This document shows positions 47,575 to 54,179 of a DNA stretch of 64,000 bases, piece by piece. The stretch is from Diphasiastrum complanatum (lineage: Eukaryota; Streptophyta; Lycopodiopsida; Lycopodiales; Lycopodiaceae): positions 59,358,865 to 59,422,864 of the forward strand of contig CM055095.1 in NCBI GenBank assembly GCA_029204225.1, read 5' to 3'. The number at the start of each line of letters is the position of its first letter. The first letter of the stretch is position 1. The notes below the pieces were generated by a model that had not been told where the DNA came from, searched no databases, and worked only from the letters and a program-made list of their open reading frames with translations. Both the position numbers and the translations under genes were made by a program.

Positions 47575-50500
47575 TAGGTCCCGCGGTACTGGGTACCGCG
47601 GATCCCGGTACCGCGGGACCATACTGGTACCGCGGTACCATGATGGTACCGCGGTACCACAATATAATAATATATTTATTATTTAATATTTTTTTTAATT
47701 TTTTTTTACCTAAACCTACCCGCCCCCCTCGCATTTCCTCTGAAATTTTTTTGAGCCCTCTCCGCCCTGCCATCGCTGCTGGTTTTTCTTGCCTGCCTTT
47801 GATTCCTTGCGTCGCCCATCGCCCACGCAACGCCCTGCCTTGCATCTGATTTCCTTTGCCCTGCATTCGCCCATTTTCAGCGTCTCTCCAACAGTGAACC
47901 CTGCTGTTTTTTTTCCAGCAATCCATCCCTCATTTCATCTGCAATGGTGCAATCCGACCTTTCCGGTCTGTGGGACGAGGTAGACATTGTCAGGCGGGTT
48001 GCCGACAAGGCCAACAAGACCGGTCAGAAGATCGTGCGCTGCCGATACTGTCTCGTCGAGTTTGCTGCATCCCTCACTCGCCTTAAAGGCCATCTGCTCG
48101 GTGCACGCGCCAAAAATGGTGCCACCTTGAATGCTGCCCCTTGTGGCAGCATGACCGTCCCCGACAGGCAGCGACTACTGGACACCTACGGGCCGCGGCT
48201 CGTGGCAGGGGAGAACACCATTTCGGAGGGCGTTCTCCGATTTTGCACCGCTCCTTATGTGACTAACCCAGAGTTGCTGCCTGCTTGGCTGGCACGCACG
48301 AGGAGAGGGAGTGCATCCTCCTCTGGTCCCTTTGCCCCTCAGACAGCTCTGCCTCATGCACCCCCATCTGCTCAGATTCCGGTGGATCCCGTCCCATCGC
48401 GTCCGACAGTTGCCACTGCGGTTCCACCACCACCCACTGTTGCTCGCACTCCACCAGTCTACGACTTTCTCATGGACTCTCCGCCACCCGAGCAGGCCCA
48501 GGATGGTACTGGGCGGGCCTTCGAGGATGTGGAAGAGATCCCTTCTTCCTTCCCTTCCCATCCGGATGACCTCCTCAGCCAGCAGTTTTCGTACCCCATG
48601 CCAGATGTTGCCCCTCCACCAGTGCACCCCACCTATGCTGCTGCACCCATCCCTGCCAGTGCATCCCACTCTCCCCATTCCACGTCTACAGCCGATGCAT
48701 CCACCAGCGCCCAGCCTGTCGCGTCATCGTCCATTCCCGTCACGGTTGGTGCACCGTGCTGGAGGTCCACCACCCGTCGTCCACCAGGGAGAGCCCTCGT
48801 GCATTGGGAGGATGAGGATGACGAGTCTTCCCCCTCGGATACACAGCCCATGCCAGTTCCAGACAGGCAGAGATATCGGCTGCAAGAGTCAGCTCGGGGC
48901 CCTTGAGTTGTCTCCAGAGCATTCGTCTGAGTCAGAGCCAGAGCATTGATTGTGGCTCTATTGTTTTAGTTTCAGTAGTTTGTCTCTAGCAGTCGGTCTA
49001 CCATTGTACTCAGATGATTTTTCACATTATATACAGTTTTTGGCCTACATTATTTGCTGCACATTGTGCGTATGTCGCTCTGTACATGTGATGCTTTATT
49101 TTATGTTGAAGAATTCTATGTGCGTGTGTGAATCCTATTTTCATTTAATTTCGTTTGAAGTGAATGCTAGCTTCACATATATGCACCTACATCATGAGCA
49201 CAGCAATCACCCCTACACCCCAAACGACATTGAATAAACACATGTAATACATCTGCATTTAAAAAAATTACAAACATTGCATCTTACATGACCAGGCTCG
49301 CGTTGCACAAAAAACAACTATGTATATATTCAACCGTTGTATCAGGATAACATCACATATACTGTCATTTTTTTAAGCAGCCATCTAGTTATTTGTTGCA
49401 CCATAAACTGCCGAAAACTACATAGCAACAGTCCGCCACATACGGGTGGACCTCATCTATTCTAAACATCCCTCACTGATCCTCCACCGACTCCTCGCCC
49501 TCGTCTGGTGCATTGTTTTGTCGCTCTTGCTCTGCCTCCCGGTTAGCCCGAGCTGCCTCCTGGTTAGCCCGACGTCTGGCCGCCCTTTCCCTGACCATGA
49601 TGAGCTGCCGTCGTGTGAAATTCATTCCGATCTGCTCATCCAGATCCAGCTCGACAGCGGGGACAGGATCCACAGCGTGGGCGGGTGGCTCCGGTTCCGG
49701 ATTTCTCTGTCGAGTATGTCGCAGCATCTCTCGGATATCTGCCTCTTGCTTCCGATGCCTCTCGTTGTGCCTTCGGATATCTTCCTCAAGCTTTCTCCTG
49801 GCTTCGCCCTCGGGCTTCGGTGGTATTCGCTCAGCCATCTCGATCGACCTTCTCCTCACAGCACCCTGATCCTTGAACACCCTCTCACAGCACCCTGGCT
49901 CTCAAACAGCCTCTCACAGCCTGTCACCGGCTCTCGCTTGCTCTCTCACTGTCTATCACTAGCCCTCTCACAGCCTCTGAAAATGCCGACCACAATGGCA
50001 TTGTGAGTGCCTATTTATCCCCACAGCCTGATCGGCCATGTGGATCCCCATCATCCCTCCATGTGCCTCCGTACCTGCCCCCATGTGATGCTCCCCCCTG
50101 TGTTGGTCTCCCATTGGGCCCATGGTCTGCTCACCCACAATGCCCATGTGCCTCTGTACTTGCCCCCATGTGATGCTACCCCCCTGTGTTGGTCTCCCAT
50201 TGGCCCCTCGGTCTGCTCGCTCGCAGTGCCCATGTGCCATTGCAACAGTCCCCTGCATCATGTACTGTACCCTCTTTTTTTACACCCAGAACCCCCTCTT
50301 TTTACTTTTTTTTGTCCTTTTTTGGTAGTTAATATGCAAAAAAAAATTACTAAAAATATATTAAAAAATAAAAAAAAATATTAAAAATGGTACCACCCTG
50401 GTACCGCGGATCCCAGGGCGGTACCGTACCGGCGGTACCACTGATATGGTACCGGTGGTACCATACCAGCGGTACCAGAGGGTACTATGATATATATATA

Positions 50501-51681
50501 TATTTTCTCTAAATTTTTTTCCACCATGGCAGTTTGCAACCTACTTTTCAGCATATGCAACTTGGATACATGTTCTTTTACTTCTCATTTTGGTTAAACA
50601 TTGGGAAGAATACATTTATAAATTGGGGAGAGTCATGGCCATGCAATTAGGGCCATAGACAATGATTTGGGTCGTTGGACCCATATTCCATAAAGCTATC
50701 ATTTGGCTACTTGGAGTCAATGATCTTGGAGCTTTCTAATGCCATTTGGACCCCTAAGTGCGCCCTAAGTAGTGAGATGACCATGAACATGGAGATTTGC
50801 TTCCAAACTTTAAGTGAAGTAGAGCATCCTAGAGTTCCTAAGTGGCATTCAACTAGTTTTAATAGTCATTTTCTCCTCTTATTTGTTAGTTATCATAGTC
50901 GTTAAGAGCATTCTTGGAAATAGAACTGTGTCAATATGACTTTGTATGGGAGACGTGCAAATGAGTACATTTTTTACTGTCCTTGTACGAGAATGATAAA
51001 GATTTGATAGCCTATTGTTCTATTTTATCGTCTCATGGTTACAAGTTGATGAGAATGGTGATACTTAATGAATACCTATCTATATGCTATGTGCATCTTG
51101 ATTTTTCTAATTGCATTCCATGAAAATTTTTTGGGGATGTTGGATGGATGACATGTCATTATGATTCTGATCATTGATGCTTGTTTTTGAGGTTTTCCTA
51201 AACATGACTCCTCTTTGACTTTCACATTTTAATTGCTTATGATGCATGCATTCCATTTCTACAAGCTGATGACATTGTTGCAAGGGTATTAATTAAATAT
51301 TCAAAACATGTGGCACTCAGTTATTCATGAGACATATATTAATGGGTTTCAAATACTTTACACTGCTGGATTCATTCTGTGTAATTTATGATGCAATGTG
51401 AGAATTCAGATTGATGGGATATTTCAAAATTTTGATGCTTGCGTTCTATTTCATGAACGTTATGCTACTTTGTACTTTCAATTTGTGCCAACGTAGTTGG
51501 TACTCCCACTTTTACACCAAATTGCTAATTCCAATAAATATTTTAGTAGATTTTTTGTTATAGAATTATGTATTCGAAGCTCTTAATGATGAACCTCATT
51601 GGGTTTTCTCGTTGAAACTGCAGCGAATCTAACATAGTAGTGAGGCCAGAATCAATATGGGATATGGCATCTCTTACAAAG
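21318..51681 (+). CDS. Beta-lactamase-fold serine hydrolase gene (partial, four exons seen)
   Basis: Four plus-strand exons join in phase: 21318-21441, 23283-23355, 27788-27806 and 51624-51681. The joined product has about 40 residues of unknown type, then the start of a beta-lactamase/transpeptidase-like domain: AISERVFPGAAVAFG (first strand region), AYGTYTF, and PESIWDMASLTK. The Ser-Leu-Thr-Lys is the SxxK catalytic pair of class C beta-lactamase-like hydrolases. Spacing between the FPGA, AYG and SLTK blocks matches the family. All introns are GT-AG. The later motifs (YxN, C-terminal HxG/KTG) and the true start were not found and may lie outside the window. The third intron (27807-51623) holds the gypsy and hAT-like cluster. 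Substrate unknown. I infer a single gene from phase and motif order; transcript data are lacking. Confidence 0.6.
23283..23355 (+). CDS. Serine hydrolase gene, exon with FPGA motif
   Basis: Acceptor ACAACTGCAG before 23283; donor CAAG|GTCATT after 23355. Codes AISERVFPGAAVAFGSCTVP then CYFQ and one base, phase 1. FPGAAVAFG is typical of the opening of beta-lactamase-like hydrolase domains. The leftover G joins CG of the next exon to give Ala. Confidence 0.6.
27788..27806 (+). CDS. Serine hydrolase gene, 19-nt microexon
   Basis: Flanked by TTCTTTTGGCAG and a consensus donor GTAAGT. The 19 bases supply two bases, five codons and two bases: with the neighbours it reads A-Y-G-T-Y-T-F. This block sits at the right distance between FPGA and SxxK, and it is what makes the flanking exons join in phase. 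Confidence 0.5.
29280..29440. repeat. 74-bp tandem duplication
   Basis: Units starting CTTGTGCTTAC at 29280, 29354 and 29428 (the last partial). They share CTCATTAGCCTTTTT and AACAGCCAACTTGATATTGAG and differ by only a few substitutions. Confidence 0.9.
30789..31500 (-). pseudogene. Ty3/gypsy protease and reverse transcriptase remnant
   Basis: From about 31480 the minus strand reads a gypsy retropepsin C-terminal part (HLDRTDIVLGRDWLYSLGPS) broken by two stops, continuing IQLHGEHDVP and QVFLCDFQF. After a deletion, 31190-30790 carries the RT C-terminal part: EHLKHLRKVLRLLRKHKLYA, EEVAYLGHIISADGIKMDP, FLGLAGYYRQFVKEYA, with the start of RNase H (AQQESFDALKTAL). Catalytic RT (YxDD) is missing. 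The element is 3' truncated at 30789 and has its own LTR at 32222-32579. Confidence 0.8.
31501..32204 (-). other. Gypsy leader or degraded gag region
   Basis: Lies between the primer site and the protease remnant of the gypsy. It has degenerate repeats of the type CCTCGCTG and CAGCGCTGG (around 31640, 31730, 31840, 32015, 32110). No gag motif was recognised, so gag is deleted or too decayed. Confidence 0.45.
32205..32220 (-). other. Gypsy primer-binding site
   Basis: Minus-strand TGGTATTAGAGCCATC, complementary to initiator tRNA-Met type 3' ends, one base beyond the LTR end. Confidence 0.8.
32222..32579 (-). repeat. Gypsy 5' LTR, 358 bp
   Basis: On the minus strand it starts TGTTACGAGCACGTAACC at 32579 and ends CTCTTACA at 32222, followed by the primer site. 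It interrupts the hAT-like copy A2: the transposase C-terminal frame is cut exactly at 32580. The insertion therefore came after A2. GC content is higher than in the flanking plant sequence. Confidence 0.75.
32580..34745 (-). pseudogene. hAT-like transposase, copy A2 (both ends missing)
   Basis: Minus strand, beginning in the DUF659 region (RRAFRLAQSVSPSWRVPSS), then a TGG-to-TAG stop in the MS-G-W motif near 34555. A frameshift near 34510 follows, then 34564-33998 with VVTDNATNCIQMGVLLEAEF and CATHGIDLLMGDIG. The later exons are present with GT-AG sites: 33730-33380 (WWTMFGSTYPSIQRLAL), the dimerisation exon (NRLSVSQLERLVLCSTNRRL, with frameshift) and part of exon 4 (YEADEPVSEDEQDEDEP). Exon 4 is cut at 32580 by a gypsy LTR. 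The 5' cut at 34745 joins it directly to the 3' region of copy A by a deletion. Confidence 0.85.
32886..32913. repeat. (CT)n tract inside hAT-like exon 4 (copy A2)
   Basis: 28 bases of CT, read as GA on the coding strand, between the ATG and CTTGGG codons. 28 is not a multiple of three, so the downstream acidic tail is out of frame in this copy. Confidence 0.85.
34871..35215 (+). CDS. Small charged ORF2 of hAT-like transposon, copy A
   Basis: 114 residues from the ATG at 34871 (MAERIPSKAEGEAKRKLEE); an upstream in-frame ATG at 34850 would add seven. The first half is helical and very charged (IRRHNERHRKQEADIREML), the middle is Pro-rich (EPEPPAPAVDPVPAVELDLD). A conserved block EQIGMNFTRRQLIMV follows, then a basic helix (RRRANREAEQER) and an acidic tail. 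It is transcribed towards the transposase, in the 3' part of the element. Related frames lie at 49473-49838 and 46478-46809. No known family was recognised; roles such as DNA binding or transposase partner are guesses. Confidence 0.6.
   Translation: MAERIPSKAEGEAKRKLEEDIRRHNERHRKQEADIREMLRQTRQRNPEPEPPAPAVDPVPAVELDLDEQIGMNFTRRQLIMVMERASRRRANREAEQERQNNAPDEGEESVEDQ
35743..40055 (-). pseudogene. hAT-like transposase, copy A (stops and frameshifts)
   Basis: The ATG at 40055 gives LSGLWDEVDTVKRVANKTNK, then the BED-type finger CRYCLVEFAA, frameshifted before its histidine. Shifts and stops follow: Pro-rich linker, DUF659 core (YGCSIMSDGWTDVRRRP, 39746-38802 frame), VVTNNATNCIQMGVLLEAEF with the second core Asp changed to Asn, a TGG-to-TAG stop at about 38346. 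Exons 2-4 have GT-AG sites: WWTMFGSTYPSIQRLAL; CERNWSTWALIHMRRRN (dimerisation); then acidic, Pro-rich and AT-hook tail (KRPGRPKGAPNKKG). The tail has in-frame stops near 36199 and 36113, and the (GA)n tract of 20 bases near 37240-37259 shifts the frame. The tail ends SSESEPEH at 35743. Not functional. Confidence 0.85.
40344..40428. repeat. Palindrome array at the 5' end of copy A
   Basis: Contains GGTACCGCGGTACC at 40344-40357, a one-base variant at 40363-40376, and a pair GGTCCCGCGGTAC / GTACCGTGGGACC able to form a stem. Comparable arrays mark both ends of copies B, C and D. Confidence 0.85.
40429..40453. repeat. (TA)n tract between copies A and D
   Basis: About 12 TA repeats; both neighbouring elements begin immediately outside it with CATA-type ends facing away. 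Confidence 0.9.
40454..41241 (+). mobile_element. Short non-autonomous derivative, element D (788 bp)
   Basis: The left end (CATATATCCAGCGGTACC) matches the 5' end of copy B; the right end read inward (CATAGTTCCCTGTGGTACCGCC) matches the 3' end of copy C. Inside the terminal arrays are A/T runs and then a 49-bp inverted repeat, 40596-40644 against 41027-41075, with 44 of 49 positions matching (GGGTA-CAGCTT-AAGCT...). The middle holds three GC hairpins and no coding frame. It looks like a foldback or MITE-like relative mobilised by the family's transposase, lying between A and B. Confidence 0.7.
40731..40822. repeat. Three GC-rich hairpins in tandem
   Basis: GGGGGGCTCTGCCCCCC at about 40734-40750 and GGGGGGCTACCGCCCCCC at 40763-40780 and 40797-40814, separated by GGACCCCCG-like spacers. 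Each is a perfect 6-bp stem. The surrounding DNA is AT-rich, so the block stands out. Confidence 0.85.
41642..45935 (+). pseudogene. hAT-like transposase, copy B (most complete, two stops, one lost donor)
   Basis: Exon 1 (41642-43530, donor GTAAGC): BED-type finger CRYCLTEFVATLTRLKGHLLG with a further Cys (NAAPC), about 230 residues of Pro/Ser-rich linker, DUF659 core (YGCSIMSDGWTDVRRRP), VVTDNATNCIQMGVLLEAEF, CVAHDIDLLMGDIG. Exon 2 (43645-43990): WWTMFGSTYPSIQRLAL. Exon 3 (44070-44231): CERNWSTWALHHTRRRN and LVFCSTNARL, the hAT dimerisation region. Exon 4 (44334-45935): acidic, Pro-rich and AT-hook (GKRGRPRRAP) tail of about 530 codons. The donor after exon 2 is ATATGC where A and A2 have GTATGC. 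TAG stops at 44529-44531 and 45018-45020 stand where other copies have CAG or CAT. The protein would be about 1,250 residues, longer than common hAT transposases. Assignment to hAT is firm; a sub-family could not be named. Confidence 0.85.
46478..46809 (-). pseudogene. ORF2 of hAT-like transposon, copy B (frameshifted)
   Basis: Starts MAEGEARRKLEEDVRRHNER, lacking the ERIP-K residues after MAE seen in A and C. A frameshift in the Pro-rich middle (about 46680) breaks it; the other frame then resumes PAPAVELDLDEQIGMNFTRR and RQNNAPDEGEESVEDP. Related to the ORF2s of copies A and C. The leader upstream (46810-47040) is a run of CTCTCACAGCCTCTCA-like units with a TATA-like TTAAATAG (minus) at 47032-47039. 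Confidence 0.7.
47032..47039 (-). promoter_or_regulatory. TATA-like box of ORF2, copy B
   Basis: Minus-strand TTAAATAG about 220 bases upstream of the ORF2 ATG. Copy C has ATAAATAG at the equivalent place (50011-50018), supporting it as the ORF2 promoter. Confidence 0.55.
47079..47325. repeat. 85-bp subterminal repeats, copy B (about 2.9 units)
   Basis: Units begin CCATGTG at 47079, 47163 and 47248 and share GATTGGGTCC, TGCTCC and CCACAGTGCC blocks. Each unit carries a CCAAT box on the ORF2 (minus) strand. Copy C has homologous repeats at 50059-50250. Confidence 0.9.
47533..47572. repeat. (TA)n tract between copies B and C
   Basis: About 20 TA repeats joining the end of B (GGCGGTACCACGTGCCACTGA) to the start of C (CATAGGTCCCGCGG). 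Confidence 0.95.
47944..48906 (+). CDS. Transposase-derived BED-finger protein of copy C
   Basis: 320 residues from ATG 47944 to the stop at 48904-48906, with no internal stop. It has SDLSGLWDEVDIVRRVADK, the BED-type finger CRYCLVEFAASLTRLKGHLLG and NAAPC, the Pro/Ser-rich linker as in B, then at about residue 285 a jump straight into the acidic tail (WEDEDDESSPSDTQPM). The in-frame deletion removes the DUF659 core, RNase H-like region, dimerisation part and AT-hook. It ends RESARGP-like (QESARGP). It would keep DNA binding without catalysis, so a repressor-like role is possible; expression is unknown. Confidence 0.65.
   Translation: MVQSDLSGLWDEVDIVRRVADKANKTGQKIVRCRYCLVEFAASLTRLKGHLLGARAKNGATLNAAPCGSMTVPDRQRLLDTYGPRLVAGENTISEGVLRFCTAPYVTNPELLPAWLARTRRGSASSSGPFAPQTALPHAPPSAQIPVDPVPSRPTVATAVPPPPTVARTPPVYDFLMDSPPPEQAQDGTGRAFEDVEEIPSSFPSHPDDLLSQQFSYPMPDVAPPPVHPTYAAAPIPASASHSPHSTSTADASTSAQPVASSSIPVTVGAPCWRSTTRRPPGRALVHWEDEDDESSPSDTQPMPVPDRQRYRLQESARGP
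49473..49838 (-). CDS. Small charged ORF2 of hAT-like transposon, copy C
   Basis: 121 residues from ATG 49838 (MAERIPPKPEGEARRKLEE), open to the stop; a further upstream ATG at 49880 would add 14. It shares with copy A's ORF2 the IRRHNERHRKQEADIREML helix, the EPEPPA Pro-rich middle, EQIGMNFTRRQLIMV and the SVED end, differing by a short insertion (ANQEAARANREAEQ). It is convergent with the transposase-derived frame. The leader carries a TATA-like box at 50011-50018 and the CCAAT-bearing repeats. Confidence 0.6.
   Translation of the reverse strand: MAERIPPKPEGEARRKLEEDIRRHNERHRKQEADIREMLRHTRQRNPEPEPPAHAVDPVPAVELDLDEQIGMNFTRRQLIMVRERAARRRANQEAARANREAEQERQNNAPDEGEESVEDQ
50011..50018 (-). promoter_or_regulatory. 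TATA-like box of ORF2, copy C
   Basis: Minus-strand ATAAATAG upstream of the ORF2 ATG, matching the position in copy B. Confidence 0.55.
50059..50250. repeat. 85-bp subterminal repeats, copy C (about 2.3 units)
   Basis: Units begin CCATGTG at 50059, 50144 and 50230 and share GTCTCCCATTGG and CTGCTC blocks. They correspond to the repeats of copy B at 47079-47325. Confidence 0.9.
50389..50503. repeat. 3' palindrome array of copy C and adjoining (TA)n
   Basis: Array of GGTACC-containing units (GGTACCACCCTGGTACCGCG, GGTACCGGTGGTACC) to 50488, followed by TA repeats 50489-50503. This marks the right edge of the transposon stack. Confidence 0.85.
50504..51600. other. Non-coding, intronic
   Basis: AT-rich stretch to the right of the transposon stack, leading to the SxxK exon. 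A short frame at 50675-50905 has no recognisable features. Confidence 0.45.
51624..51681 (+). CDS. Serine hydrolase gene, exon with SxxK active site
   Basis: Acceptor GTTGAAACTGCAG before 51624, donor AAAG|GTGTGT after 51681. Codes ESNIVVRPESIWDMASLTK with the first base completing Phe from the microexon. SLTK is the nucleophile serine and general-base lysine. The exon ends in phase 0 directly after the lysine. No following exon was recognised up to 64000. Confidence 0.6.
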
Positions 51682-53098
51682 GTGTGTCATAGCTGTCCCT
51701 ATATTACAACAATCACGTTCAATTTTTTAGAGCTTTAAACGTTACTATATGTATTGAGCTCAACATCGCCTCAAGTAGAATGATGTAGCCTAAGACCAAT
51801 CTACGAAATATAAGTTGAATCTATTCTCAAGCTAAGGTCAATTGGCCCTAAGCTACTCTATTGCAAAGAAGCTACGTCATATGTACTTCACTTTGCTTAA
51901 GAGGCTAGGGCATATTACTGACCACTGTAGCGTGCAATAGACCCTCTTTGTTTGCTTTATTCTCTCCCAACATCTAGTGTTTTGGATGTATGTGACTCCC
52001 CATGGGCAAATATTAATAACAACAAATTATCCTTTGGTTGGAGAAATGCTATAGTCAAGTGTAGTACCTTCTAGAATGTTGACTTGAGCTTTGTTTGGTT
52101 GATAGAGCATGTAAAATGGAGTCATTTTGGTATCAAAGACAACTAACATCTTTATGTATGGCCTACCCCACAATTATGGTCTTCCTGTTTCTTTGACTAG
52201 ATCTACACAATATAAACAATGTTGTGTTGTGGCAATTTCTTAGTAAATGTGATTTGCTGTAACCTCTTGTCCTCATCAACCGGCTTGGCTTCCTTAAGAT
52301 TTAAGAGTGCAAGTCACGCACTTGCTTTTGTTGCCCTCTGTCTAGTAGTCACCGATGTAGATTTTTTGGAGCTTGTGGTTGTAAGCTTGGTTATGTAGTT
52401 CTAATTTCTTTCTTACCGAAGCTCTTCTACACTTGCCCATCTTATACACCAAAGAAGGAGCTGATTCGTATGTGATTGAAACTGTGGGTGAAAGGCCTCC
52501 TCCTCTGGAGCGCCAAAACCAGTGACCTGCACAACGAGCTCGGACTCGTGGAAAATTGACTGGCACACCACCATGGACCTGAGTTTAAAGAAATACTCGC
52601 CACCTAAGGTCTATTGCAAATTCCACCATCTTACATCTTGCAATTTAGATCTACTTCTCAATCTTTTGACAATCCTAACAGCAAAATAGGATCATACACA
52701 TAAGGAATTGACATTTGTGACTTAGATTGTTGACTAGCGCTCAGCTCTACTTCTCAATCTTTTGATGATCCGAATCACGAAATGGAGTTTGTTGACTTGT
52801 ACATTTGTAGCACATGATGACATAGATTGTAAACGAGGGTATGAGAGCCCTCTATTGAGTAGGAACTAGGTAGTTGAGCTTGCAGCGACTAGCTCAAGAT
52901 AATCTACATCCAATAGCTCTAGGAGAGGGCAGTGCATGCTACTTGAATTGTCAACTCCTCATGAAGTCAACTTAATGTGGTGACGACGGGTAGTTTGCTT
53001 TTGATTTTGCTATGGCTCATCACATGCTGCTAAAATGTTGCCCATGATACAACAATGGCTATTTTGCGCATAGTGGAGAAAATAGCTTGAGTGTTGCA
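51682..53098. other. Non-coding, nothing recognised
   Basis: No exon continuing the serine hydrolase was recognised. A short minus-strand frame at 52342-52566 has no family features. Confidence 0.4.
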
Positions 53099-53529
53099 AC
53101 ATTTGTTAGAAAATAATGTTTATTTGTACCCCTAATGTTTGATTGGCCATGCTTTCGTGCTATTATAGGGGCCAATTCTATATTTAGTAAATCTTAAAGT
53201 CAAGTCAATTAGACATGTTTGTAGGAGGGCGCACTAGTACTAGTATAGAGTTTGGTTTTACGCTTAGAAATTCATTATGGGTCTTTACCCAAATTAGAGT
53301 ATAACTTTTCGGCTTTTAGCTTTTGACATACACTAGAGAAACTATATAAGAGAGGCTGGCGCCCCACCTCATGTCATTCCATTATAGAAGAATGAGTAAA
53401 GCTTTTCGGCTTTACTCATTCTTCTTTAATTTGAGTTTTCTTTAATTTCTATGTTGATCTTGATTTGGGCGTGCTATTATGATTAGTTAACTTTTATCTA
53501 GAATTTGTGGATCAAATTTTGACAACATT
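53099..53529. mobile_element. Solo LTR with 5-bp target duplication
   Basis: The LTR is 53104-53524 (TGTTAGAAAATAATG...AAATTTTGACA) with ACATT repeated on both sides (53099-53103, 53525-53529). TATATAAG at 53343-53350 (plus). The LTR at 63317-63718 shares the TGTTAGAA start and the GGCGCCC-ACCTC segment, so both belong to one family. No internal domain remains, as after LTR-LTR recombination. Confidence 0.8.
53386..53425 (+). other. Perfect 17-bp stem-loop in the solo LTR
   Basis: AGAAGAATGAGTAAAGC (53386-53402), loop TTTTCG, then the exact reverse complement 53409-53425. It lies about 40 bases after the TATA box, so it would be near the 5' end of the LTR transcript. A weaker GAAGC-GCTTC hairpin is at the same place in the related LTR. 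Confidence 0.8.
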
Positions 53530-54179
53530 GACAATCAAGTTGCAGACATTTTTTTTCAAGGAACAAATAAAGAAGAATTGGAAAAGTTTCGAGAGTTGAT
53601 AGTGCCGTATCCTTTCTTCTTTGAATCCTGATGTAGTGTTTGGCCAATTAATGCCTGTTCAATCTACTCATCCCTATTTTATGATTGATTTTTATTAGTA
53701 GCATCTTACAAAACCTCAATTGCATTGTCATCAGAAATAGCATGTTTTTCTCAATCGCTTTTCTCATCATTGTTCACATATGTTGATTTATCCTTCTCAA
53801 TTTATCACTCTTTGGGGTATCATACTTCGACAACTGTAATTTCCATAGTGGCCTATTCACATATTTCTACTCTAGTACTAACCTGGTCCACGTAGAGTTG
53901 TCCAATGTTGTTCCTTTATTTAGGAGTGGATATAAAATAATCCCTCTAATAGGATGACTATAATTTGTCACAATTATGGGGCAACATACTGGAAAAGAAA
54001 CTTAGCTGGTGGCTGGAAATTAATGGATTACGAGTAAAAGAGTAAGCCTGATTTTGAAAGATGCACTTTCACTATTGATCACTTGATGCACTTCCAATAT
54101 CGATCCCTTGATGACATTGAGATTTATTATTGTAGAAGGCTGAAGGAGCAAATGAATCTTTATTGCTGCTGTGTAGATT

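Larger units (their letters stand above)
47573..50488 (+). mobile_element. hAT-like transposon copy C (internally deleted, 2.9 kb)
   Basis: Bounded by palindrome arrays (47573-47658, 50389-50488) and (TA)n at both sides. It has lost the DUF659 core, dimerisation region and most of the tail but keeps ORF 47944-48906 (plus), ORF2 49838-49473 (minus), subterminal repeats and both ends. All parts needed for mobilisation in trans appear present. Confidence 0.85.

Noticed and set aside
48175-48678. 167-codon minus-strand frame in copy C
   Set aside because: Antisense to the linker of the transposase-derived frame, with the same biased composition.
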